Of a stretch of DNA of 8,909 bases, positions 1-7,519 are shown piece after piece (positions within the stretch are counted from its first letter, which is position 1; each line of letters begins with the position of its first letter). This DNA is from JAWPNA01 sp045402695. Lineage in GTDB: Bacteria; Acidobacteriota; Polarisedimenticolia; JACPZX01; DASXTC01. The notes beneath the pieces are model-generated. The model saw only the letters and a list, made by a program, of their open reading frames with translations. It was not told the DNA's origin and ran no database searches. Made by a program: the position numbers and the translations under genes. The stretch covers positions 1 to 8,909 of the forward strand of contig JAWPNA010000225.1 of the NCBI GenBank assembly GCA_045402695.1, written 5' to 3'.

Positions 1-612
1 TTCATGGACATGGACTTTCTCTTGACGCTGCCCGACCGGGAGTTCCGTTCAGGGCTCGCCGAGGTGGTCAAGGCGGCGGTGATCAGGGACGCGCCGTTGT
101 TTCATCTCATCGAGGTGCAGGCCGGGCGCGTCTGGGCCCGCGATCCCGACCTGGTGTCGGAGCTCATCTCGCGGGCCTGCCGGATCAAGGCGGAGGTGGT
201 GGCGGCCGACGAGCGCGAAGGCGATCTGCGCAAGATCCTCAACTTTGGCCACACGATCGGACACGCCCTGGAGGCGATTTCCAGCTTCTCGATGCTGCAC
301 GGCGAGGCGGTGAGTATCGGCATGGTGGCCGAGGCCCGCATGGCGGAAAAGCAAGGGATCCTCTCGAGCGGTTCCGCCTCGAGGATTGAGTCGCTGCTGG
401 CGGCGCTGGGGCTTCCGGTCCGCCTGCCGGAAGGGGAGACCTGCTCCCCACGGGCCATCCTCGAAGCCGCGCGGCGCGACAAGAAGGCTCGCTCGGGGCG
501 CATCGAGTACGCGGTGCCTCGCGCGCTGGGCGAGATGGCCCGTCAGACGGGCGGCCACGGCATCCCGCTGCCGGATCGGCTGGCCGGCGAAATCCTGGAC
601 GAGATGGTATGA
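1..612 (+). CDS. aroB: 3-dehydroquinate synthase, C-terminal part (5' end outside window)
   Basis: This is the C-terminal part (about 203 codons, in frame from base 1) of the NAD-dependent, metal-binding enzyme that cyclises DAHP to 3-dehydroquinate, step two of the cytoplasmic shikimate pathway. Counting from the Met at base 4, it shows FRSGLAEVVK (residues 14-23), whose Glu is a metal ligand in the family. It also shows NFGHTIGHALE (80-90) and LHGEAVSIGM (98-107), which supply the remaining metal-binding and active-site His residues. The later DKKARSGRIEYAVPRALGEM stretch is the usual C-terminal family signature. The Met at base 4 is internal, because known enzymes have an N-terminal NAD-binding domain of roughly 150 residues that must lie upstream. 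No other shikimate gene is visible. The stop overlaps the next start by four bases. Identification is firm; whether the full gene is intact cannot be judged here. Confidence 0.96.
   Translation, partial: FMDMDFLLTLPDREFRSGLAEVVKAAVIRDAPLFHLIEVQAGRVWARDPDLVSELISRACRIKAEVVAADEREGDLRKILNFGHTIGHALEAISSFSMLHGEAVSIGMVAEARMAEKQGILSSGSASRIESLLAALGLPVRLPEGETCSPRAILEAARRDKKARSGRIEYAVPRALGEMARQTGGHGIPLPDRLAGEILDEMV
609..612 (+). other. ATGA stop/start overlap, aroB to YfhO-like gene
   Basis: The TGA stop of aroB (610-612) shares bases with the ATG of the membrane-protein gene (609-611). Such overlaps usually mean co-transcription and translational coupling by ribosome re-initiation. There is no strong Shine-Dalgarno sequence upstream, only a GGACGAG stretch, which fits coupling. 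Confidence 0.8.
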
Positions 613-2969
613 CGGTCCGACTCCGGCCCGGTCCGCTCAGCAGCACCACCGCGGCCCTGCTGCTTCTCGTCCTCGCGCTGCACGCGCCGGTCTTCACTCG
701 CGGCGCGCTCGTGACCCCGGCCGGCATGCACTTGGCTCAGTGGCCATGGAAGGCTGTAGCTGGCGAAGCCCGGGCCCGCGGCGCGATGCTTGAAGAGAAT
801 CCCGCGCTGAGCGATCTGCTGTTTCAGGTCTATCCCTGGCAGCTTTACATCACCCGAAGTCTCTCCTCGGGATCGGTGCCGTTGTGGAACCCCTACTCGT
901 ACTGCGGCGTGCCGTTCGTGGCCAACGCCCAGTCGGCCGTCTTCTACCCGCTGCACTGGCCTGCATGGGTCTTCCCCTCGATGCGCGTCTTCACCATCGC
1001 CCTGCTGCTCAAGATTCTGCTGGCCGGCCTGTTCATGGCGGTCTTCCTGAGGGGGCTCGGTTACGGGACGATGCCCTGCGTGCTGGGCGCCGTCTCGTTC
1101 GCCCTGTGCGGATTCATGACGTCGTGGCTCGGCTACGCCCACACCAACGCCGCCCTCCTGCTGCCCCTGCTCATGCACGCCGCGCGGCTGCTCGCGCTCA
1201 GCCCGGGCACGGGGCCGTTTCTGCTCTACTCCTTCGCGAGCGCCGCGCAGTATCTGGGCGGCCATCCCGAGACATCGCTTCACATCATGGGGGCGTCGGC
1301 CCTCTACTTCCTCTGGACCATGCGGGGCGCCGGCAGACCACGGCTTGCGTGGGGTCTGTTCGCCTTGGGCGGGCTGCTCGGCTTCCTGATGGCCTCCGTG
1401 CAGACCTTCCCCTTCATCGAATACCTCGCGCGAAGCGCCCAGCTCGAGGACAGGCGAGCCCTCGCCACCGTGGACCCGTCGTTGCCGCCCGGAGCGCTGA
1501 TGACGCTGCTTGTGCCTGGATATTACGGCCTGCCCTGGAGGTTCACCTACAGCGGGCCCGCCGCGTTCCAGTCGGTGGCGGGCTACGCCGGCGCGGGGGT
1601 GCTGCTGCTCGCCTTGATGTCGTTGCGCTGGTGGCGCGAGGGGCGGTTCTTCCTGTTGCTGGCGGCGCTCTCCGGGGCCGTCGTGTACGGGCCCTCCTGG
1701 ATCCGCTCCGGGCTGCTGCGGCGAATTCCGCTCGTGGGGATCTCGTCGAACAACAGGCTTCTCCTGCTTGTATCCTTCAGCCTCGCGGCGCTGGCCGCCC
1801 TCGCGCTGCACCGGATCCTCGACGCGGGCGAGCCGCGGGCGCACCGTACAGTGGGCCATCTCGCGTGGCTCGCGCTCGCGGGCGCGTCGCTTGCGGCGAC
1901 GGCGTGGTTCATCCCGTCGGCCGATCCGGCAGCCTCGCGTCTCACCGCGGCCACCGTGTCCGGCACAGCGCTCCTGCTCGCGTTCGGCATCGTCCGGCCC
2001 CCGCTCACGTCGCGCCGAGCGGTCTATCTGGGCGCCGTCGTGCTGCTCACGTGTCTCGACATGTTCCTGTTCGCCTTCCGCTTCAACCCGCACGCGGATC
2101 CGGGCGAGCTGTTTCCTCCCACCAATCTCACCGAGTTCATCCGCAAAGACTCCTACAACGACATGGTTCGTGGCGGCCGACTGATGACTGTGGGATGGAC
2201 CATGCGCCCCGAGATCCAGATGGTGTACAGACTCTCCTCGATCGAGGGGTACGACGCGATGGAGTTCGCGCCGTACCGCAAGCTGCTGGAGAGGGCGAAG
2301 GTGGCCTCCATCCATGAGACGGGAGACGTCCCAGCAACGTCGAGGCCTCTGCTCAATCTGCTCGGCCTGCGCTACCTCATCACGCCCCCCGGGGGCGTCG
2401 TGTCGGGCGAGCAGATGACGCTGGCCTACGATGGGCCCGACGGCCGCGTCTTCGTCAACGAGCGGGCGCGTCCCCGGTTCTCTTTCGTGGACTCGGCGCG
2501 GCCAGGTCCGGCGCCTGGAGGTCCCGAGGCGCTCGAGATCCTGGCGTCGAGCGGCATCGACCTGTCGCGCACCGTGCTCCTGGAACCGTCCCGTGGCCGG
2601 CTCGCGGCGCCCCCTGCGGGCAGCGGGACCGCCTCCGCGGCCGTGCCCGCCGCTGTGCCCGCCATCGTGGTGGAACGCAATGCCGAAGGCGATCTCGCGG
2701 TGACCGTCAGGGGCCACGGCCGCCCCGGATACCTCGTGGTGGCCGACGTGCACGCGCCCGGCTGGGAGGCAAGGGTCAATGGGAAGCCGGCCGAGGTGCT
2801 GCGCGCGAACTCGCTCTTCATGGCGGTGGAGCTTCCCCCCGAGGATTGCGAGGTTGCTCTGGTCTATCGCCCACTCTGGTACAAGGCCGGGGCCTGGACC
2901 TCGACGCTGTCGCTGTTGATTGCCCTGGCGCTCGGCCTCGTTCATCTGGGCGGATCGAGGGAGAGCTGA
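609..2969 (+). CDS. YfhO-family polytopic membrane protein
   Basis: This 786-residue integral membrane protein belongs to the YfhO family (GT-C-like fold). Members are associated with lipid-linked sugar transfer or cell-envelope and teichoic-acid glycosylation in some Firmicutes; most are uncharacterised. An N-terminal hydrophobic helix (about 14-30) is followed by the family signature at 66-116: an acidic residue, YPWQLY, PLWNPYSYCGVPF, then NAQSAVFYPLHW. About ten further hydrophobic segments follow (near 127-150, 155-172, 180-197, 203-215, 247-266, 322-338, 346-360, 383-400, 417-434, 447-461, 470-490), with the conserved GGHPET near 217-222. A large soluble C-terminal part (about 495-760) contains LGLRYLIT, GPDGRVFVNERARPRF and a beta-rich APGWEARVNGKPAEV unit. 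A last hydrophobic helix (762-779) ends the protein. An Ala/Pro-rich linker lies at 664-685. Substrate unknown; the aroB linkage does not indicate one. Confidence 0.85.
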   Translation: MTVRLRPGPLSSTTAALLLLVLALHAPVFTRGALVTPAGMHLAQWPWKAVAGEARARGAMLEENPALSDLLFQVYPWQLYITRSLSSGSVPLWNPYSYCGVPFVANAQSAVFYPLHWPAWVFPSMRVFTIALLLKILLAGLFMAVFLRGLGYGTMPCVLGAVSFALCGFMTSWLGYAHTNAALLLPLLMHAARLLALSPGTGPFLLYSFASAAQYLGGHPETSLHIMGASALYFLWTMRGAGRPRLAWGLFALGGLLGFLMASVQTFPFIEYLARSAQLEDRRALATVDPSLPPGALMTLLVPGYYGLPWRFTYSGPAAFQSVAGYAGAGVLLLALMSLRWWREGRFFLLLAALSGAVVYGPSWIRSGLLRRIPLVGISSNNRLLLLVSFSLAALAALALHRILDAGEPRAHRTVGHLAWLALAGASLAATAWFIPSADPAASRLTAATVSGTALLLAFGIVRPPLTSRRAVYLGAVVLLTCLDMFLFAFRFNPHADPGELFPPTNLTEFIRKDSYNDMVRGGRLMTVGWTMRPEIQMVYRLSSIEGYDAMEFAPYRKLLERAKVASIHETGDVPATSRPLLNLLGLRYLITPPGGVVSGEQMTLAYDGPDGRVFVNERARPRFSFVDSARPGPAPGGPEALEILASSGIDLSRTVLLEPSRGRLAAPPAGSGTASAAVPAAVPAIVVERNAEGDLAVTVRGHGRPGYLVVADVHAPGWEARVNGKPAEVLRANSLFMAVELPPEDCEVALVYRPLWYKAGAWTSTLSLLIALALGLVHLGGSRES
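2640..2663 (+). repeat. Two-copy 12-base tandem repeat in an Ala/Pro linker
   Basis: Bases 2640-2651 and 2652-2663 are the same 12-mer except for one synonymous change (GCC versus GCT). They encode A-V-P-A twice in the low-complexity linker of the YfhO-like protein. This is probably a small slippage duplication tolerated in a flexible segment. Confidence 0.7.
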
Positions 2970-2998
2970 GGCCTTTCCCGGGGATCGTATCGGCGAGG

Positions 2999-3028
2999 TT
3001 GAAGAGCGGCCCCGCGGTCTGTTACCTT
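2999..3028 (+). promoter_or_regulatory. Weak sigma70-type promoter candidate before the metallophosphoesterase gene
   Basis: TTGAAG (2999-3004) and TACCTT (3023-3028) are separated by 18 bases in the 66-base gap after the YfhO-like gene. They match the TTGACA and TATAAT consensus at 4/6 and 3/6 positions. Transcription would begin near 3035, right at the ATG at 3036. No Shine-Dalgarno sequence precedes that ATG, so a leaderless mRNA is possible. The match is poor and may be chance. Confidence 0.3.
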
Positions 3029-3035
3029 CCCGCCC

Positions 3036-3752
3036 ATGAAAATCATCGCTCTTGGAGACATCCACGGGAATCTGCCGGCGCTGGAGGCCTGCTTCGCGCG
3101 GGCCGAGTCAGAGGGGTACGACTGGATCGTCCACACGGGGGACGTCGCTGGCTACGGCCCGTACACGAACGAGTGCGTCCGGTTCCTGCACGCGCGCAAC
3201 ATCCCCGGAGCGCGGGGCAACTTCGATGAGAACGTGGGCTGGGACGAGGATGACAGCGGCGCCTACGATTCGGACGCCTCGGAGCGCGAGCTGGCGGAGG
3301 CATCCTTCATCTGGACGAAGCGCCACGTGGATCCGTGGTGCCGCCGGTGGCTGGCCGACCTCCCCTTCGAGGTGAGGAACGAGTTCGGGGGCCGGCGTGT
3401 CGCCGTCTACCATGCCTGCCCCATCGATCTTTATTCGTACCTCTACAAGGACGCTCCAGAGCCGCGGTTCATCGAGTATGGCGAGGCGGCCGCGGGGGCC
3501 GACATCGTCATCCTGGGCCACTCGCACCATCCGTTTCACCGCCAGGTGGGCGCCAGGCATTTCGTCAACGCCGGGAGCGTGGGGCGGCCCCGCGACAACA
3601 ACCCCGAGACCGGCTACGCGGTCATACAGATCAACGGCGACGTGCGGGTATCGTTCAGCCGGTTCCCTTACGATGTGGGCCGTGCCGCGGAAGCCATCAG
3701 GCAGAGCGGGCTTCCGGGGGAGCTGGCCGAGCGCCTCGCCAGGGGCGCCTGA
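3036..3752 (+). CDS. YfcE/Metallophos_2-type metallophosphoesterase
   Basis: This 238-residue, soluble, probably cytoplasmic member of the calcineurin-like superfamily (YfcE/MJ0936 group) hydrolyses phosphoester bonds using two metal ions. Motifs appear in canonical order: GDIHGN (7-12, Asp8 and His10), HTGDVAGYGPY (33-43, Asp36), GNFD (61-64, Asn62), VYHACP (124-129, His126), GHSHHPF (161-167, His162 and His164) and FVNAGSVGRPRD (176-187). All metal-binding positions are present, so it should be active. The acidic stretch after GNFD (about 64-80) is, from recall, common in this subfamily. There is no signal peptide or membrane segment. Substrate cannot be predicted; relatives act on model phosphodiesters or cyclic nucleotides. 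ATG 3036 begins directly with the beta-strand leading to motif I, so this start is very likely right. It lies upstream of the kinase gene but is separated by a 125-base gap with its own promoter candidate. Confidence 0.92.
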   Translation: MKIIALGDIHGNLPALEACFARAESEGYDWIVHTGDVAGYGPYTNECVRFLHARNIPGARGNFDENVGWDEDDSGAYDSDASERELAEASFIWTKRHVDPWCRRWLADLPFEVRNEFGGRRVAVYHACPIDLYSYLYKDAPEPRFIEYGEAAAGADIVILGHSHHPFHRQVGARHFVNAGSVGRPRDNNPETGYAVIQINGDVRVSFSRFPYDVGRAAEAIRQSGLPGELAERLARGA

Positions 3753-3792
3753 CCTTTCCCGCAGGGCCTCGTCGTTTCACTCCCACCAGGGT

Positions 3793-3821
3793 TTGACTCC
3801 CCCCGGGGGGGTCATTAAGAT
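3793..3821 (+). promoter_or_regulatory. Sigma70-type promoter candidate for the kinase cluster
   Basis: TTGACT (3793-3798, 5/6 to the -35 consensus) and TAAGAT (3816-3821, 4/6 to the -10 consensus) are separated by exactly 17 bases. It lies in the only sizeable gap before the kinase gene. Transcription would start near 3828, giving a leader of about 50 bases before GTG 3878. The spacer begins with six C followed by seven G (3799-3811), so promoter and hairpin overlap. Assignment rests on consensus and spacing alone. Confidence 0.55.
3795..3813 (+). terminator. Short GC hairpin after the metallophosphoesterase gene, possible terminator without U-tract
   Basis: GACTCCCC (3795-3802) can pair with GGGGGGTC (3806-3813) around a three-base loop, with one G-T pair. 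It lies 43 bases after the metallophosphoesterase stop. The following bases (ATTAAGATT) contain no run of T, so it is not a standard intrinsic terminator. It may only weaken read-through, or simply reflect the C6G7 run in the promoter spacer. Confidence 0.3.
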
Positions 3822-3877
3822 TCGCCACGAGCCGTGCGTTTCGTTACCCGCGCGTTTTCCCTGATAGGCCTGATCTC

Positions 3878-5953
3878 GTGGAAATCCCCAGAAACATCGG
3901 CCGGTACGACATCCGCGGCGAGATCGGCCGCGGTGCCATGGGTGTCGTCTATCTCGCCCACGATCCGAAAATCGATCGCCGCGTCGCGATCAAGACCGTT
4001 TTCAAGCTCGACGCGCTTCCCGCGGACGAGGCCGAGGAAATGCGCCGGCGCTTCAGCCGTGAAGCGCAGGCGGCCGGCCGGCTGCAGCATCCGGGGATCG
4101 TCACTATCTTCGACGTGGGCGAGCACGAGACGGGCTACTTCATCGCCATGGAGTACATCGAGGGCGAGACTCTCGAGGCGTACACGAAGAAGGAAAACCT
4201 GCTGCCGGTGGACGCCGTCGTGGACCTGCTCGCGCAGGCGGGAGAAGCTCTCGACTACGCGCACCAGCAGCATGTCGTGCACCGCGACATCAAGCCGGCG
4301 AACCTGATGCTCGTGAAAGACAACAAGCTCAAGATCACCGACTTCGGCCTCGCCAAGAACCCCACCACCAGCCTCACCCAGGAAGGGATCCTGCTCGGCA
4401 CTCCGAACTACATGTCGCCGGAGCAGGTGACGGGCAAGCCGGTGGACGGACGCAGCGATCTTTTTTCTCTCGGCGCCGTGCTGTACGAGATGCTCACGGG
4501 CGAGCGGCCGTTCGCCGGCGAGACGGTCACGACCATCATGTACCGGATCGTCCACGAGTCGCCGGCCGAGCTCAGGTCGTTCAATGCCGCCATCCCGCCG
4601 GTCATCGGGCGCGTCGTGCTGAGGGCGCTGGAGAAGGAGCCCGCGCGCCGCTTTCAGACGGGCGCCGAGTTCAGCCGCGCGTTGAGGGCGAGAGCCACGA
4701 TGACCATGGCGGCCGGCGTCGGGGGTTCCCGCTCGGCCCCCACAGGCATGCCGGCGCGCGCGGTCCAAGGCGCCACCACACAGGTGGCACAGGCCGTGAG
4801 CCATGCCGGCGTCCAGCCCGCAACCGCCGTCGCCGCGGCTCCCGCTCACGTCGCGCCGCGCGCGGGCTGGTACGAGCGGGTGCGAGCCGTCGCAATCCTT
4901 CTCGGAGCGTTGGGGGTGGTCCTCCTGACGCCGGGGGCCGGCACCGTGCAGGATCGATGGGGGCGCGGGCACGCCGAGGGCGTACCACCCTTCTACCGCG
5001 CGGCGGCCATTGTCGCAGGCGGCGGCGTCACCACCGAGCCTCGATCGCCCTCGCAGGCCGGGGCCTCCCAGCTTCCTCAGGTCGCCGCGATCGCGCTTCC
5101 GGGCCCAGGTCCCGAGAGGGTGACCATCACGCTGCAGACCTCGCCGCCCGGCGGCCGCATCTACCTCGATGACATCGAGGCTGCCTCGGGTGTCGTGCAC
5201 CTGCCGGCGGACGATCACGCGGCGCATTCCGTCGTCGCGGAGAACGACTGCTACATCGAGAAGATCAGCTACCGCCTCAAGCACCCGGCGCGCGACGAGA
5301 CCGTGACGGTGCCGCTCAAGACGCCCAAGTCGGCGAGGGTTCAGGTTCGCTCCAGGCCCCAGGGGGCGCGCATCCTGGTTGACGGAAAGGAGATCGGCTT
5401 GATCACACCGGCCGAGGTGGCCGTCACGGCGTGCGACTCTCACAGTGTGGCGCTGAAACTCGAGGGATACAAAGATGTGGCAGCGAACCTCGGCAAGGAT
5501 GGGTCGCCCATGGACGTCACGTTGTCGAGGATTCCGGAGGGCTGGATCACGATCGCATCGAGCTATCCCGTCGAGGTGCTTGAAGCTGGCCGGAAGATCG
5601 GATCGGGAGGTGAGGCGATCAAGCTGGCGAGCGGCAGCCACACGCTCATGGTGCGCAACGAAACCCTCTTCGTGGAAGCCAAGGTGTCCGTCACGGTGCA
5701 GGCCGGCAAGAAGATCTCGAGCAAAGCGCCGCTGCCGGCCGTGGGGGCGCTGACGGTGCTCGCCTCGCCGAGCAACTGCACGATCTCCGTCAACGGCCGC
5801 GAGATAGGGGCGCCTCCGATCAACGACTACCAGCTTGCCGAAGGGACCTACGTGGTGCGCGCGGTGTACGTGCCCACCGGCGAAGCCAAGGAATCGAGCG
5901 TGACGATCACGGCGGGCGGCAGCTCGCGCATTCCCTTCAAGTTCAATCTGTGA
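3878..5953 (+). CDS. Transmembrane Ser/Thr protein kinase with extracytoplasmic PEGA domains
   Basis: This 691-residue Hanks-type (PknB-like) kinase phosphorylates Ser/Thr on partner proteins. The cytoplasmic catalytic domain (about 9-270) is complete: glycine loop GRGAMG (17-22), VAIK with Lys39, helix-C Glu62, HRDIKPAN (135-142, Asp137), DFG (155-157), GTPNYMSPEQ (174-183) and Asp194 in DLFSLG. Activation-loop Thr163, Thr164 and Thr167 are candidate autophosphorylation sites. An Ala/Thr/Pro-rich juxtamembrane linker (about 272-333) leads to one membrane span (about 335-352). Outside are four PEGA-like beta units, near 414-481, 486-549, 555-615 and 623-690. The first, second and fourth show core motifs such as SPPGGRIYLDD, RPQGARILVDGKEIG and SPSNCTISVNGREIG; the third lacks the PxGA core. 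The GTG start puts MEIPRNIGRYDI just before the kinase fold, with a weak GATAGG site nine bases upstream. The frame is open further 5' but has no ATG there. Its stop overlaps the next gene. Confidence 0.94.
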   Translation: MEIPRNIGRYDIRGEIGRGAMGVVYLAHDPKIDRRVAIKTVFKLDALPADEAEEMRRRFSREAQAAGRLQHPGIVTIFDVGEHETGYFIAMEYIEGETLEAYTKKENLLPVDAVVDLLAQAGEALDYAHQQHVVHRDIKPANLMLVKDNKLKITDFGLAKNPTTSLTQEGILLGTPNYMSPEQVTGKPVDGRSDLFSLGAVLYEMLTGERPFAGETVTTIMYRIVHESPAELRSFNAAIPPVIGRVVLRALEKEPARRFQTGAEFSRALRARATMTMAAGVGGSRSAPTGMPARAVQGATTQVAQAVSHAGVQPATAVAAAPAHVAPRAGWYERVRAVAILLGALGVVLLTPGAGTVQDRWGRGHAEGVPPFYRAAAIVAGGGVTTEPRSPSQAGASQLPQVAAIALPGPGPERVTITLQTSPPGGRIYLDDIEAASGVVHLPADDHAAHSVVAENDCYIEKISYRLKHPARDETVTVPLKTPKSARVQVRSRPQGARILVDGKEIGLITPAEVAVTACDSHSVALKLEGYKDVAANLGKDGSPMDVTLSRIPEGWITIASSYPVEVLEAGRKIGSGGEAIKLASGSHTLMVRNETLFVEAKVSVTVQAGKKISSKAPLPAVGALTVLASPSNCTISVNGREIGAPPINDYQLAEGTYVVRAVYVPTGEAKESSVTITAGGSSRIPFKFNL
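5950..5953 (+). other. GTGA stop/start overlap, kinase to TPR/NHL gene
   Basis: The kinase stop TGA (5951-5953) overlaps the GTG start (5950-5952) of the next gene. No Shine-Dalgarno sequence precedes this GTG, so translation probably depends on re-initiation. This ties expression of the two proteins together. Confidence 0.75.
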
Positions 5954-7509
5954 TCCCGGTGCGAAAGCGAAAAAAATACCTGGCGGCGGCGTTGCTGGCG
6001 GCGACGCTGGCCTGGTCACAGGCGGGACCGGCGGACGACGACCTGGCGCGGAGGACCTTCGCCAACGCGGAGCAATTGATGCGCGAAGGCAAGGTCGAGC
6101 AGGCGCTGCGGGACTTCGAGCAAATCTCCAACGCCTATGCGGACAGCGGCGTGGCCGACGATGCCCTTTTCCGAATCGGCTCGTATTACTACCCCGCCGA
6201 GACCGTGGACGCGCTGGGGACGGCGGGGGCCAAGGCGATCGCGCGTGCGAAGGAGGCGTTCACCCGGATCAACGCAAAGTATCCGCGCGAAGACACCGCC
6301 CCGAAGGCTCTGATCAAGCTGGGCCTCATCGCGCTGGATCCGCTCAACCCGCAGCGGAACATGGATGAAGCCTACGCGAGCTTCTACAGCGTGGTGAACA
6401 TCTATCCCGAGAGCGACCTGCTCGATCGGGCCTTCTTCGGCGCGGGTTACTCCGACTTCATCGCGGGCAAGTACGACAAGTCGATCTCCTCTTTCGAGAG
6501 GGTCACGGAGGAGTACCCGCGCAGTCCCGTCTCTGAGGACTCTCACTACTATCTGGGGCTCACCTACACCAGAGCTGGCTCATTCATCCGGGCCCTGGAA
6601 GAGTTTCAGGCTGTGAGGACGGATCGCCCCTTGGGCCGTCTGGCCGCCCAGGCGCTGGACCGCCTGACGCAGGTCTACAAGATGAAGGTGCAGGCTCAGT
6701 CCGGCGGCGGGCCCCTCTTCGCGCTGGACGAATCGTACAAGCCCGCCCTGGATCCCGAGATGCTGCGCGGGCCCGTGGCGCTGGCGGTGGATGCCGGCAG
6801 CACGGTTCACCTGCTCGAGACCCGCACCGCGACGGTGCTGAGGCTGGACCACGATGGCGTGTTGAAGTCCACGAGCTCACCTCTGGCCGGCGCGACCAGC
6901 GTCTCGGTGGACGACGCGGGGCTGGAGCTGCTGGCGGCGGGGGGCCGCGTCAGGGCAGGGGTGGAACTGTTCGTTCCGAGCCGCGTGGATGGCACCGCCA
7001 TCCGCCCCCTGGAGAAGATCGCGGCGGCGGTGAGAACGGGGCCCAGGCAGATCGCGCTGCTCGATGAGGATCACCATGAGGTGCTTTTCTACGGCGACGA
7101 TCCGGCCAGACCTCGCCTGATGTACAAGGACCCCGGGGAAAAGGCCCGCTTGATGGGCCTGGCCGCGGGGGGAGAGGGGAAGCTCTACACGCTCGATCGG
7201 CGAGGGCGCCGGATCTTCGAGATCTCCCCGCAGGGGACATTCCGTGAGATCGCGTTTCCAAAGGAAGCCGAGGAGGCACTTGCAGACCCGGTGGCCCTGG
7301 CGGCCGACGACATCGGCAACCTGTTCATTCTGGATCGGCGCACCGACACCATCGTCGTGATGACCCTGGAGGGAAAGCTCCTCGAGATGATTGCATCGCG
7401 GCCGGGCGGCGCCGGCGAGTTCAGCTATCCGTCGGCGCTTGCCGTGGGGCCGCGGGCCGAGATCTACGTGTATGACGAGAAGCGCAAGACGATCCTCAGA
7501 TTCTTCTAG
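5950..7509 (+). CDS. Exported TPR-repeat plus NHL/beta-propeller protein
   Basis: This 519-residue protein begins with a good signal peptide: RKRKK (5-9), a hydrophobic core (10-22) and probable signal peptidase I cleavage near SQA or AGPA (23-28). It has no lipobox Cys, so it should be periplasmic. Residues about 32-245 form an alpha-helical TPR array resembling the BamD/YbgF (CpoB) type: FANAEQLMREGKVEQALRDF, AKEAFTRINAKYP, AYASFYSVVNIYPES, YDKSISSFERVTEEYP and HYYLGLTYTRAGSFIRALEEF-like units. Residues about 270-519 are a beta-propeller of NHL type, clearest at DPVALAADDIGNLFILDRR (446-464) and YPSALAVGPRAEIYVYDEK (493-511). TPR and NHL modules bind proteins and are not enzymes. GTG 5950 is chosen because of the overlap with the kinase; a GTG three codons later also fits. 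It is probably a periplasmic scaffold or partner of the kinase; no specific function is recognised. Confidence 0.85.
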   Translation: MIPVRKRKKYLAAALLAATLAWSQAGPADDDLARRTFANAEQLMREGKVEQALRDFEQISNAYADSGVADDALFRIGSYYYPAETVDALGTAGAKAIARAKEAFTRINAKYPREDTAPKALIKLGLIALDPLNPQRNMDEAYASFYSVVNIYPESDLLDRAFFGAGYSDFIAGKYDKSISSFERVTEEYPRSPVSEDSHYYLGLTYTRAGSFIRALEEFQAVRTDRPLGRLAAQALDRLTQVYKMKVQAQSGGGPLFALDESYKPALDPEMLRGPVALAVDAGSTVHLLETRTATVLRLDHDGVLKSTSSPLAGATSVSVDDAGLELLAAGGRVRAGVELFVPSRVDGTAIRPLEKIAAAVRTGPRQIALLDEDHHEVLFYGDDPARPRLMYKDPGEKARLMGLAAGGEGKLYTLDRRGRRIFEISPQGTFREIAFPKEAEEALADPVALAADDIGNLFILDRRTDTIVVMTLEGKLLEMIASRPGGAGEFSYPSALAVGPRAEIYVYDEKRKTILRFF

Positions 7510-7519
7510 GCCCGGATTC

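Noticed and set aside
884..2317. 477-codon + frame inside the YfhO-like gene
   Set aside because: It is an Arg/Ala/Pro-rich out-of-frame reading of the membrane-protein gene with no start context or domain.
2970..3035. Intrinsic terminator after the YfhO-like gene
   Set aside because: There are GC-rich short palindromes such as CCGCGG, but no stable stem followed by a T run.
543..3065. 840-codon open frame on the - strand opposite the YfhO-like gene
   Set aside because: The product is full of Arg, Gly, Gln, His and Glu without domains, as expected from the antisense of a GC-rich gene, while the + strand encodes a recognisable membrane protein.
3225..3275. Acidic Asp/Glu-rich stretch in the metallophosphoesterase as a novel insertion
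   Set aside because: From recall, relatives in this subfamily have a similar VG(W/F)D..DD segment after GNxD, so it is probably a family trait.
3815..6019. 734-codon open frame on the - strand opposite the kinase gene
   Set aside because: It is a codon-bias shadow: low-complexity Arg/His/Asp-rich product, while the + strand carries every kinase motif.
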